From positions 1 through 29,523 of IMG/VR virus record IMGVR_UViG_3300029951_000090: a stretch of 29,523 nt of DNA. One strand, 5' to 3'. Positions 6,175 to 13,024 of this stretch are shown here, piece after piece. This stretch comes from a virus. A program made the translations under genes and the position numbers. Each line of letters begins with the position of its first letter. Position 1 is the stretch's first letter. The notes beneath the pieces were generated by a model. The model was not told where the DNA came from, did no database searches, and worked only from the letters and a program-made list of their open reading frames with translations.

Positions 6175-8526
6175 ATGGCTTCAACTCCCGCAACAGTCAT
6201 CACTGCCAATGCCATCGCCGGTCAGCCCGGCTCGGGCGACGCTGGTGGCGCATTGGTCATGGCCGGTGGTGCCGGTGGTACGACCAATAACGTTGGCGGT
6301 CTCATCAGCGTCACTGGTGGCGCTGGTGCAGGAACGTCCAACGGCGGCGCTGCATCCCTTGTCGGTGGCGCCGGTGGCGCTACATCCGGCCTCGGCGGAG
6401 CGGTTGCTGTAACTGGTGGTGCTGGTGGCACTTCGGCTGGTGCCGGTGGTGCGGTTGCGGTTCAGGGTGGCACGGCGACTGCAGCCTCGACGGCTGGCGG
6501 CGCTGTATCTCTCACGGGCGGCACGTCCACGACTGCCACGGCTGGCGCGAACGCCACTGTCGCGGGCGGTGTCAGCGGTACGACCGGTGCAGGCGGACAG
6601 GCCATCATCGTCGGTGGTGTCGGCGGAACGACTTCAGGCGCTGGCGGCGCAGTTTCGGTCACTGGCGGTGCTGCTGGCACTGGCGGTTCCGGTAATGGCG
6701 GCGCTGTTTCCGTAGCGGGCGGTGCCGCCACGACTGGCGGCGCTGGCGGTAATGCAACCCTAGCCGGTGGTGCGGGTAACGGTGCCGGCGCAGGCGGCAC
6801 GCTTGTTATGGCGGGCGGTGCCGGTGGTGCCACGAACGTAGCCGGTGGCCTGGCGTCCCTGACTGGTGGTGCGGGCGGTGGAACGGGTAATGGCGGTGCG
6901 GCCTCGCTGGTTGCTGGCGCTTCAGGTGCCGGTGCTACGGGCAACGGCGGTGCCATCGCCGTTACAGGCGGTGCGGCTGCTTCGACAAACGGCGCTGGTG
7001 GCGCGAACGTCCAAGCCGGTGGTGCTGGCGTCGGAACCGGCAACGGTGGATTGATTTCAAATACCGGCGGCGCCGCGGGCGCGACCGGAACGGGTGGCGC
7101 AGCTTCTCTCGTTGGCGGCATTGGCGGCAGCACGTCGGGTAATGGCGGTGCCGTTGCGATCACGGGCGGCGGCTCGGGCGCGGCTGGCTCGGGTGCCGGC
7201 GGCGCTGTCGCCATCGCTGGTGGTGCGGCTCTTGCTGGCGGCGCTGGCGGCAATGCTTCATTGGCTGGCGGCGCGGGTCAAGGCGCTGGTGCTGGCGGCA
7301 CTCTCATCATGGCGGGCGGCGCTGCTGGCGCTACCAACGTGGCTGGCGGGCTTGTCTCGCTCACAGGCGGTGCTGGTGGCGGCACTGGTGCCGGTGGAGC
7401 GGCGACCCTTGCGGGTGGCGTCTCTGGCGCTGGAGCGACTGGTAACGGTGGCGCGGTCAGCATTACTGGCGGTGCTGCGACTTCAACGGCTGGTGCTGGT
7501 GGTGCGATTACAGCTGTTGGCGGCGTAGGCACGACCACGGCTGCGGGCGGCGCAATCTCAATCACGTCCGGTGCAGGCGGTACGTCCGGCTTGTCCGGTG
7601 CCGTCACTCTCGCCTCTGGCGCGGGCGGCACGACTTCGGCTTCCGGCGTTCTCACCATTCAGACCGGTGCTGTCACTGCCGGTGCTGGCGCGGCCTCGGG
7701 TGCCATCACGGTTTCGACTGCCGCTGGTGCCACGGGTACATCCGGCACGGCTGGCGGTGCGTCTGGTGCCATCACGGTCCAATCCAATGCGGGTGGCACT
7801 TCCGGCACGTCAACCGGCGGTGCTGGTGGCCTGATATCCCTGCTCGCTGGTGCTGGCGGCGCGGTCGTCACCTCGACCGGCACTGGTGGTGCTGGTGGCG
7901 GCCTGACCGTTACTTGCGGCGCAGGCGGCGGCACGAACGCCGTCACGGGCGGCGCGGGCGGTTCCGTCTCTATCACTGCGGGCGCGGGCGGCAATGGCTC
8001 GACCGCTTCTGGTGCGGCTGGCTCGATCACTCTCACGGCTGGTGCGGCTGGCACGGGCGGTAACGTCGCTGGCGGCAACATCAATCTCGTTCCCGGCGCG
8101 TCTGTCGGTACGGGTCTGCCTGGTGAACTTCAGGTCAACAGCGCGCGCGGCGTGTTCGAAGCCGTCTGGCAGCAAGACCTTCCCGGTTCGGTTCCGGTCA
8201 CGGGCACAAGCTACACGTTCTTCATGGCCAATCGCGCCTATCGTGTCGTCTCGGCTTCGTGCATTTGCTCAAGCTCGGGCACGGTCCCGACCGTCAACGT
8301 CACGAAGGACACTGGCACCACGGCTCCCGGCGCGGGCACTTCGGTCCTCACTGGCGGCACGGCCATGACATTCAACACCACGGCCAACACCCGCGTTACC
8401 GCTGCGGCGTCCGCCACCTTGGCGACCGTTGCCTTGGCCGCTGGCGACCGTCTCGCCACCGTCTGGGGCGGCACCATTGGCTCCATCACGGGTGCCATCG
8501 TGTCGGTCGTTCTCGTCCCGATCTAA
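6175..8526 (+). CDS. giant glycine-rich repeat fibre/adhesin
   Basis: A 783-residue protein. Residues about 10-650 are a tandem array of roughly 34 units of about 16-18 residues, of the form GG-A-[VIL]-x-[VIL]-x-GGA-x-G-x-T-x-x-x; each has a short hydrophobic beta-like stretch between Gly turns. Such sequence should form a Gly-packed solenoid or polyglycine-II-like bundle, as known in some phage adhesins. Residues about 655-783 are a different, non-repetitive beta module (FEAVWQQDLPGS to AGDRLATVWGGTIGSITGAIV) that resembles a domain common in phage surface proteins and may trimerise or cap the fibre. There is no S74 or other chaperone domain. The N-terminus is short, so attachment probably needs a neighbour. 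Start ATG 6175 follows AAGGAAA. The likely role is host binding or capsid surface decoration. Confidence 0.8.
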   Translation: MASTPATVITANAIAGQPGSGDAGGALVMAGGAGGTTNNVGGLISVTGGAGAGTSNGGAASLVGGAGGATSGLGGAVAVTGGAGGTSAGAGGAVAVQGGTATAASTAGGAVSLTGGTSTTATAGANATVAGGVSGTTGAGGQAIIVGGVGGTTSGAGGAVSVTGGAAGTGGSGNGGAVSVAGGAATTGGAGGNATLAGGAGNGAGAGGTLVMAGGAGGATNVAGGLASLTGGAGGGTGNGGAASLVAGASGAGATGNGGAIAVTGGAAASTNGAGGANVQAGGAGVGTGNGGLISNTGGAAGATGTGGAASLVGGIGGSTSGNGGAVAITGGGSGAAGSGAGGAVAIAGGAALAGGAGGNASLAGGAGQGAGAGGTLIMAGGAAGATNVAGGLVSLTGGAGGGTGAGGAATLAGGVSGAGATGNGGAVSITGGAATSTAGAGGAITAVGGVGTTTAAGGAISITSGAGGTSGLSGAVTLASGAGGTTSASGVLTIQTGAVTAGAGAASGAITVSTAAGATGTSGTAGGASGAITVQSNAGGTSGTSTGGAGGLISLLAGAGGAVVTSTGTGGAGGGLTVTCGAGGGTNAVTGGAGGSVSITAGAGGNGSTASGAAGSITLTAGAAGTGGNVAGGNINLVPGASVGTGLPGELQVNSARGVFEAVWQQDLPGSVPVTGTSYTFFMANRAYRVVSASCICSSSGTVPTVNVTKDTGTTAPGAGTSVLTGGTAMTFNTTANTRVTAAASATLATVALAAGDRLATVWGGTIGSITGAIVSVVLVPI
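6244..8120 (+). repeat. glycine-rich coding repeat array with higher-order copies
   Basis: The array consists of short units coding for GG-x-hydrophobic-x-hydrophobic-x-GGAGG. Beyond the unit, a longer block is repeated: the series GG[AT]LVMAGGAGG, GGL[IA]S[VL]TGGAG, GGAASLV, GGA[VI]AVTGG starts at 6244, again at 6793 and again (more diverged) at 7294. The copies are therefore spaced about 549 and 501 bases. The last two copies also share the block before this series (GGNA[TS]LAGGAG[NQ]GAGA). Units after about 7560 are more irregular, with SG replacing GG. Confidence 0.8.
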
Positions 8527-8541
8527 TCGCATAGCGGTGTC

Positions 8542-8569
8542 GCGCCAGCCGTTATCTGTGCAACGGCGC
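8542..8569 (+). promoter_or_regulatory. hairpin upstream of the gene at 8587
   Basis: GCCGTT (8548-8553) pairs with AACGGC (8562-8567) around an 8-base loop. A competing outer stem GCGCC (8542-8546) with GGCGC (8565-8569) is also possible. No T tract follows, so it is not a normal terminator. The end of the hairpin is about 19 bases before ATG 8587, similar to the other leader hairpins, but the sequence is not related to them. It could be chance. Confidence 0.35.
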
Positions 8570-8586
8570 ACAAGAGAAGAAGCAGC

Positions 8587-8895
8587 ATGTTTACTTTGAA
8601 GCTATATCGCAACGGGCCGTTATCTCCCGGAGGCCGCACCGTAATTGTTGAGTGTGCTGGGGTTTGGATCAATCACTGCGACAAGGGCGTGAAGGAAGTA
8701 CACGCTTTCAGGAAGAATGTCGGAGTTCAAGACGAAGATCCGATTGATGCTTTCTATGTCGGCGGCGATTGCATGCCACCGAAGGATGAAGATTTGGACC
8801 CCGCCGCCCCGTTCCCGGTAATTCACCAAGGGAATTATTACGGGTGGGCAGTTCTTGAGAACGCTCAAGGCAAGACCACGGAGATGATCCGTTAA
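8587..8895 (+). CDS. hypothetical protein beside the glycine-rich fibre
   Basis: A 102-residue protein from ATG 8587 behind the purine-rich stretch AGAGAAGAAG. It has a beta-rich N-terminus (FTLKLYRNGPLSPGGRTVIVECAGVWINHC), two Cys in the first 35 residues and a C-terminus with NYYGWAVLENAQGKTTEMI. No known motif is seen. It is less GC-rich than its neighbours. It is followed by the tRNA gene. It may be an accessory of the fibre (assembly factor) or a cytoplasmic protein; I cannot decide. Confidence 0.7.
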   Translation: MFTLKLYRNGPLSPGGRTVIVECAGVWINHCDKGVKEVHAFRKNVGVQDEDPIDAFYVGGDCMPPKDEDLDPAAPFPVIHQGNYYGWAVLENAQGKTTEMIR

Positions 8896-8936
8896 TCGGC
8901 ATATTTCCCAAGAATTATACCGAATTGAATATCAAC

Positions 8937-9010
8937 GCGCTGCTGGGTCATTGGCTGATCACCAGCCTTCCAAGCTGAGAAAGTGTGTTCGATTCACACG
9001 CGGCGCTCCA
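8937..9010 (+). tRNA. tRNA-Gly (anticodon TCC) with encoded CCA
   Basis: A full cloverleaf folds by hand. The acceptor stem GCGCTGC (8937-8943) pairs with GCGGCGC (9000-9006) over seven pairs with one T-G. The D stem is GGTC/GATC with GG in the loop. The anticodon arm is CCAGC (8962-8966), loop CTTCCAA, GCTGA (8974-8978), with one C-A mismatch at the top. The variable loop has four bases. The T stem GTGTG/CACAC surrounds the loop TTCGATT. The discriminator is T9007, followed by CCA (9008-9010). The anticodon TCC (8969-8971) reads GGA and GGG. The anticodon arm is that of typical bacterial tRNA-Gly(UCC). It lies between late genes, on the same strand, and was not part of any reading frame. Confidence 0.9.
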
Positions 9011-9048
9011 CAAAACGACATTTCATAAACCGTAATCATTTTTCATAC

Positions 9049-9083
9049 CCCGCCACCATCCGGTGACGGGCAATCACTGGAGG
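9049..9083 (+). promoter_or_regulatory. competing hairpins reaching the ribosome binding site of the gene at 9094
   Basis: Hairpin A: CCCG-c-CACC (9049-9057) pairs with GGTG-a-CGGG (9062-9070). Hairpin B: CCGGTGA (9060-9066) pairs with TCACTGG (9074-9080) over seven pairs with one G-T. The two share the middle strand and exclude each other. Hairpin B takes in the first two bases of GGAGG (9079-9083), the ribosome binding site of ATG 9094. This is the layout of a translational on/off switch, with no ligand or regulator known. Confidence 0.45.
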
Positions 9084-9093
9084 ACCACACCCC

Positions 9094-9525
9094 ATGAAAA
9101 TGTCAGTGCAACAAGTTCTGGATTCCACTGTCACGCTCACCAACATCATCAATCGTGCGCCTGCCATGCCGATCAAGGGCAAGTACCGCCTCGCGCGTAT
9201 GCACGCGAAGCTGTTGCCGGAGTTCAATCTGGCGAACGCCAAGCGCGACGAAATGATTATGGCCTACGACTTTCATCCCATGGAGACAGTTTCGGCTGCG
9301 ACCAAGGATGAACCGATGGCCATTGAAGTCCGCACCAGCGATAAGTTCGCCGTGCCGCCGGATAAGGTTGCCGAGTTCGCTTCGGCCTGGGCCGAGATCG
9401 GTTCCGAGGAAATTGACGTGGACGTGACACCCATTCCGCTGGCGCAGCTCGACATGGGCGACGATGCCAATGGGGCGATTGAAGCGCATGAGTTGATCGT
9501 CCTTGGCGATCTGGTGGCGGAGTAA
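9094..9525 (+). CDS. conserved phage hypothetical protein
   Basis: A 143-residue protein with a strong ribosome site, GGAGGACCACAC. The N-terminal helix (VQQVLDSTVTLTNIINRAPAMPIKGKYRLARMHAKLLPEFNLANAKRDEMI) and the C-terminal half (KFAVPPDKVAEFASAWAEIGSEEIDVDVTPIPLAQLD) match the style of small proteins found in many phages. In those, a helical bundle is followed by EEI-x-V-x-x-x-PI-x-L; DUF1617-like proteins look similar from memory. Their role is not known to me. It is soluble and acidic. It opens the portal segment after the tRNA. Confidence 0.75.
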   Translation: MKMSVQQVLDSTVTLTNIINRAPAMPIKGKYRLARMHAKLLPEFNLANAKRDEMIMAYDFHPMETVSAATKDEPMAIEVRTSDKFAVPPDKVAEFASAWAEIGSEEIDVDVTPIPLAQLDMGDDANGAIEAHELIVLGDLVAE

Positions 9526-9530
9526 TCACC

Positions 9531-9908
9531 ATGAACCACGGACAAGCCGGCACCGCCGCACAAGTCAAGACAGTCTCCACGCCACCCCGCGCATACCCGT
9601 CTGCGGTTTCTGCTTTAGGCGGTGGCAGCGGCACCCTATGTGCTGATCCTATAAAGCCGTGTGACGTAGCGCGCATGGCTTCGTTCGACCATTCAATTCT
9701 CAACATTAGTGAGCGTGTCTGTCATCTTATGGGCCGTATCTATGATGTCGGAAACCGAGCATTCGGCCCACAGCCAGACACCGACACTCAAAAAGGCCGT
9801 GAATGTCCTGACGGTTGGGTGGGGCAAATTGAATTGCATCTTGAGGGATTGGCACAGTATGTCGAGGAATGCCACAATCAGATGTACCGCATCGAGCGGA
9901 TCGCCTAA
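9531..9908 (+). CDS. hypothetical protein
   Basis: A 125-residue protein, ATG 9531, with GGCGGAG upstream inside the preceding gene's end. The N-terminal 35 residues are low complexity and probably disordered. The rest is helical, with LNISERVCHLMGRIYDVGNRAFG and GWVGQIELHLEGLAQYVEECHNQMYRIERI, giving an amphipathic helical hairpin. Short proteins of this kind with Cys/His-rich helices precede portal genes in some phages, but no function is established. Six bases separate its stop from the portal ATG. Confidence 0.7.
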   Translation: MNHGQAGTAAQVKTVSTPPRAYPSAVSALGGGSGTLCADPIKPCDVARMASFDHSILNISERVCHLMGRIYDVGNRAFGPQPDTDTQKGRECPDGWVGQIELHLEGLAQYVEECHNQMYRIERIA

Positions 9909-9914
9909 CCCTGG

Positions 9915-12470
9915 ATGAAGGCCGATCTCTCTGAACTGCCAGATGATGTCGCACAACTCATAGCTCCGCACGTTGCGGAAGACGCGGCTACGCTCGACGC
10001 TATCTCAATATCCATCGCGCAGCGCCGTGACGAAGCAAAAGCGGCGCGGTCATCTTCTGGTATCGAAACGACGTGGAAAGAGTCCGAAGATTCGTACATT
10101 GGCATTGACGACGTAAACCGCGGCGAGTTCTCGGACGCTCGCTGGGCCAAGCCAATGTCCATGGACGGCCCCGTGACCACGGGCAGAACGCGGACAAAGG
10201 CCACTCACAAGTCAACAGCGTTCGTTCGGTTGACGGCTCGCTATGTTGATGCGGGCGCGGCCAAGCTGGGCGAAATCCTGCTTCCGGTTGACGACAAGGC
10301 GTTCTCATTTTCCGAGATGCCCCTACCGGAACTGATCAAAGCCAAGGAAGACCTATCCCAAGTCGTTCATGACGGCATGGGGAATATCCCGCTCACAAGG
10401 GCGCTGAAGCCCGGCGAAACACCGCCGCCCGCTCCGGCTCCTGCCACACCGCCTATGGCTGCTTCACCGCAGCCGACTAGCCCTGTTCCGCCTGCTGCTG
10501 CCGTGACTGGCGCAGCGGGTGGGACGGTGGCCGCTGCCCCGGTCGGCGGAGTGGTCCCCGCTGCCGGGGCGGTTGGTCCTACGCCTCCGCCGCAAGTCCC
10601 GCTCACGGTCAAAGACCTGGCCGAGGAGCGCATCGAGATCGAGCGCAAGAAGGCTAAGGAAGCCGAGAAGCGCATCTATAACTGGATGATTGGCTGCCAG
10701 CATCCGGCGGAAATGCGGAAGGTCATCTTCGATTCCGCGCGCATTGGCGTCGGCGTTCTCAAAGGCCCGTTTCCGAAATCCGAGAAGGGCATTGCCGTTA
10801 CGCATGGTGACGGCGGCGTTGTCATCGAAATCAAGGAAGACATCCGGCCCGCGACCAAATGGGTTGATCCCTGGAACATCTTTCCAGATCCCGCTTGCGG
10901 CGAGAATATCCACAACGGCGATTACATCTTCGAGCGCGATACGCTGTCAGAACGACAGGTGCGCGACCTCAAGGAAATCCCCGGTTACATCGGGACGCAA
11001 ATCGACAAGGTTTTGGTTGAGGGTGCGGAACGTGCCGAAGCCGAGACCAACAAGAGCGACAGCGAAAAAGACGCGAATAAGAACAAGGGTCGCTATGAGA
11101 TTTGGTATTACTACGGCTCGCTGAAAAGCGAGGAGATGAATAGCCTAGACCTCGCTGCGTTCGGTAAGGGCAAGACCAATGAACAGTTGGCGGCCGGCAA
11201 GAAGCAAGTCTATGCCATCGTAACGCTGATCAATCAGACGGTCGTTCGCGCCACGATCAACCCGCTGGATTCCGGCAAGTTCCCCTATCATTCGGTCCCA
11301 TGGCAGCGCCGTTCCGGTCATTGGGCTGGTATCGGCGTCAGCGAGCAGATCAAGACGCCACAGAAGACGCTAAACGCAGCCTTCCGGGCGATGCTCAATA
11401 ATGCTGGCAAGGCGGCGGGCGCTCAGTACGTCATTGACCAAAGCGCGATCAAACCCGCTGACGGCTCGTGGACGATCGTACCCGACAAGATTTGGTACAA
11501 GACTGGCGATAGCCCCGGCTCTGACGTGCGCCAAGCCTTCATGGCGATTGATGCCGTCAATTGCACGGAGCCGCTGCTCAAGATTTTAGACCTGGCTGAC
11601 AAGTTGGCGGAAGACGCGACCAGCATCCCGCTTATCACGCAAGGCCAATCCGGGGCGACAACGCCCGACACATTCGGGGCCGCCCAGCTTCAAAACAACA
11701 ACGCCAATCAGTTGTTGCGGACGATCGGGTACGCTTTCGACGATTACATTACTGAGCCAGTCGTTCGCCAGTTCTATGAATGGCTGTTGCTCGACCCAGA
11801 CGTGCCGGACGAAGAAAAGGGCGAGTTCAAGATCAACGCCCACGGCTCAGTCGCCTTGGTCGAGCGCGCAATTCAGGACCAGACCATCGCTCAAATGGGC
11901 ACGATGGCGACCAATCCGATTTACGGGATTGACCCGAAAAAGTGGACAAAGATGTTCCTCAAGTCCAAACGGCTAAACCCTGAGGACTTGCAATACACCG
12001 AGGAACAGCAGGCCAAGATTGACGCCGCGCCGCCTCCGCAAGCGCCCGCAGTGCAGGCCGCGAGCATCGCTGCTGACGCCGCGCTCAAGCAAGCGGTAAT
12101 GAAGCAGCAGGGCGACGCGCAAAGCATTGCGTCCGAAGAGAAGATCGAGCAGGCCGCGCAGACGCTCGAAGGCCAGAAGGTTCAGGTCAAAGCGACCGTT
12201 GACCTTCATGAACTGCAAATGCGCCACCAGCTTGCGATGCTCGATCACGCGAACAAAATGGGCATGAGCATAAACGACGTAAAATCGGAACTTGCGCGCA
12301 CCGCAATGACGTTGAACACGCAAAAGCAGCTCAACGCTTCCGACAATGCGACAGATTTGGCGAAGCATCGCCACTCATCGCAGCAACCGCCCAAGACGCT
12401 ACCCAACGCAAAGCCGCTGGCCAAAGCGCCGGGCCGCAGCGGTAACAACCGCGGGTTCGCACAAACTTAA
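9915..12470 (+). CDS. portal protein (large, with Pro/Ala insert)
   Basis: An 851-residue portal. Typical phrases are KWVDPWNIFPDP (residues about 314-325), FPYHSVPWQRRSGHWAGIGVSEQIKTPQKTLNAAFR (about 456-491, wing and clip region) and the long C-terminal helix after about residue 700, rich in Gln, Ala, Lys and Glu (barrel). Twelve copies would form the ring at the head vertex, through which the terminase packs DNA and to which the adaptor binds. Residues about 165-230 are an unusual run of Pro, Ala, Gly and Val between two folded parts. The downstream gene order (scaffold, capsid, adaptor) supports the call. The start ATG 9915 has only a weak upstream site. Confidence 0.93.
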   Translation: MKADLSELPDDVAQLIAPHVAEDAATLDAISISIAQRRDEAKAARSSSGIETTWKESEDSYIGIDDVNRGEFSDARWAKPMSMDGPVTTGRTRTKATHKSTAFVRLTARYVDAGAAKLGEILLPVDDKAFSFSEMPLPELIKAKEDLSQVVHDGMGNIPLTRALKPGETPPPAPAPATPPMAASPQPTSPVPPAAAVTGAAGGTVAAAPVGGVVPAAGAVGPTPPPQVPLTVKDLAEERIEIERKKAKEAEKRIYNWMIGCQHPAEMRKVIFDSARIGVGVLKGPFPKSEKGIAVTHGDGGVVIEIKEDIRPATKWVDPWNIFPDPACGENIHNGDYIFERDTLSERQVRDLKEIPGYIGTQIDKVLVEGAERAEAETNKSDSEKDANKNKGRYEIWYYYGSLKSEEMNSLDLAAFGKGKTNEQLAAGKKQVYAIVTLINQTVVRATINPLDSGKFPYHSVPWQRRSGHWAGIGVSEQIKTPQKTLNAAFRAMLNNAGKAAGAQYVIDQSAIKPADGSWTIVPDKIWYKTGDSPGSDVRQAFMAIDAVNCTEPLLKILDLADKLAEDATSIPLITQGQSGATTPDTFGAAQLQNNNANQLLRTIGYAFDDYITEPVVRQFYEWLLLDPDVPDEEKGEFKINAHGSVALVERAIQDQTIAQMGTMATNPIYGIDPKKWTKMFLKSKRLNPEDLQYTEEQQAKIDAAPPPQAPAVQAASIAADAALKQAVMKQQGDAQSIASEEKIEQAAQTLEGQKVQVKATVDLHELQMRHQLAMLDHANKMGMSINDVKSELARTAMTLNTQKQLNASDNATDLAKHRHSSQQPPKTLPNAKPLAKAPGRSGNNRGFAQT

Positions 12471-12482
12471 CCGGAGGACCAC

Positions 12483-12743
12483 ATGCACTATCGTAACGGA
12501 CGTGAAGCCCATAACGGCGATAAGGTCGTATCGCTTGCTGGTTATGGTAGCGGCCCTGTGAACATCAACGCTATCGGCATCTTGTTCGACGCTACTCCCG
12601 GCAACGATTACTGCAACGGCAACATTGCTTCTATGTTGGGCGGTCCGGTTGTCGGTGCCTGTCTATGCGACTGCTTGCACCTAGATGACCTATCCGCATT
12701 AATAGTCGAAAAGGGCCTGCATAAGCGTCCCGACGGCAAATGA
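12483..12743 (+). CDS. small conserved phage protein
   Basis: An 86-residue protein with an excellent ribosome site, GGAGGACC, before ATG 12483. The start MHYRNGREAHNGDKVV followed by GILFDATPGNDYCNGNIA recalls a short protein family seen in phages of Rhizobiales and other proteobacteria. It is probably an SH3-like or small beta barrel fold of unknown role. Three Cys lie near the middle (CLCDC) without a complete metal motif. The stop overlaps the next ATG by four bases (ATGA). Confidence 0.75.
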   Translation: MHYRNGREAHNGDKVVSLAGYGSGPVNINAIGILFDATPGNDYCNGNIASMLGGPVVGACLCDCLHLDDLSALIVEKGLHKRPDGK

Positions 12744-12985
12744 TCCGCCCAGGACCGCGCATCGCCAAAGCCCCGGAAGATCAATTCGCTCTCTCGGACG
12801 GCGAGAAGCATCATCCGCTTTGGCTTCGGTTGGTCGAACACTTCTACGAGAAGATCGACACCGCACACGCCCGATTAGAGGGCGAAATATCCGAACAATT
12901 GACCGCGACACTACGCGGTCAGATCAAAACCCTCCGGGCACTCATCGCATTGTCCGAAGATATGTCGCCGCAAGACGACGAATAG
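12740..12985 (+). CDS. small helical hypothetical protein
   Basis: An 81-residue protein, ATG 12740, overlapping the upstream stop. Residues about 25-75 are predicted helical (LWLRLVEHFYEKIDTAHARLEGEISEQLTATLRGQIKTLRALIALSED) with a heptad-like hydrophobic pattern, so a coiled-coil dimer is likely. It lies between the portal and scaffold genes. A role in head assembly is possible by position only. Confidence 0.7.
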   Translation: MIRPGPRIAKAPEDQFALSDGEKHHPLWLRLVEHFYEKIDTAHARLEGEISEQLTATLRGQIKTLRALIALSEDMSPQDDE

Positions 12986-12987
12986 TA

Positions 12988-13009
12988 CCGACCACGGAAA
13001 CGCGGGCGG
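12988..13009 (+). promoter_or_regulatory. GAAA-tetraloop hairpin before the scaffold gene
   Basis: CCG-a-CC-a-CG (12988-12996) pairs with CG-c-GG-g-CGG (13001-13009) around the GNRA-type loop GAAA (12997-13000); two single mismatches interrupt the stem. The end lies 15 bases before ATG 13025 and just ahead of AGGAGA. It is similar in plan to the GUGA leader hairpins but not clearly related in sequence. Confidence 0.35.
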
Positions 13010-13024
13010 ATTTCAGGAGACCAC

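Noticed and set aside
6462-7253. Long antisense frame of 263 residues, Pro/Ala-rich, opposite the glycine-rich gene
   Set aside because: It is the mirror of GGT/GGC codons read backwards (Gly to Pro/Ala). It has no ribosome site and the other strand has a clear gene.
6244-8120. CRISPR array or non-coding tandem repeat
   Set aside because: The frame is intact over 2.3 kb, the unit is degenerate in DNA but regular in protein, and there are no spacers.
8937-9010. tRNA as an integration site (attachment core)
   Set aside because: There is no integrase nearby and the gene is complete inside late genes on the same strand, with no host sequence on either side.
9049-9070. Terminator after the tRNA
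   Set aside because: The T run (9038-9043) is before the hairpin, not after it, on the + strand, and the reverse strand also lacks a T tail.
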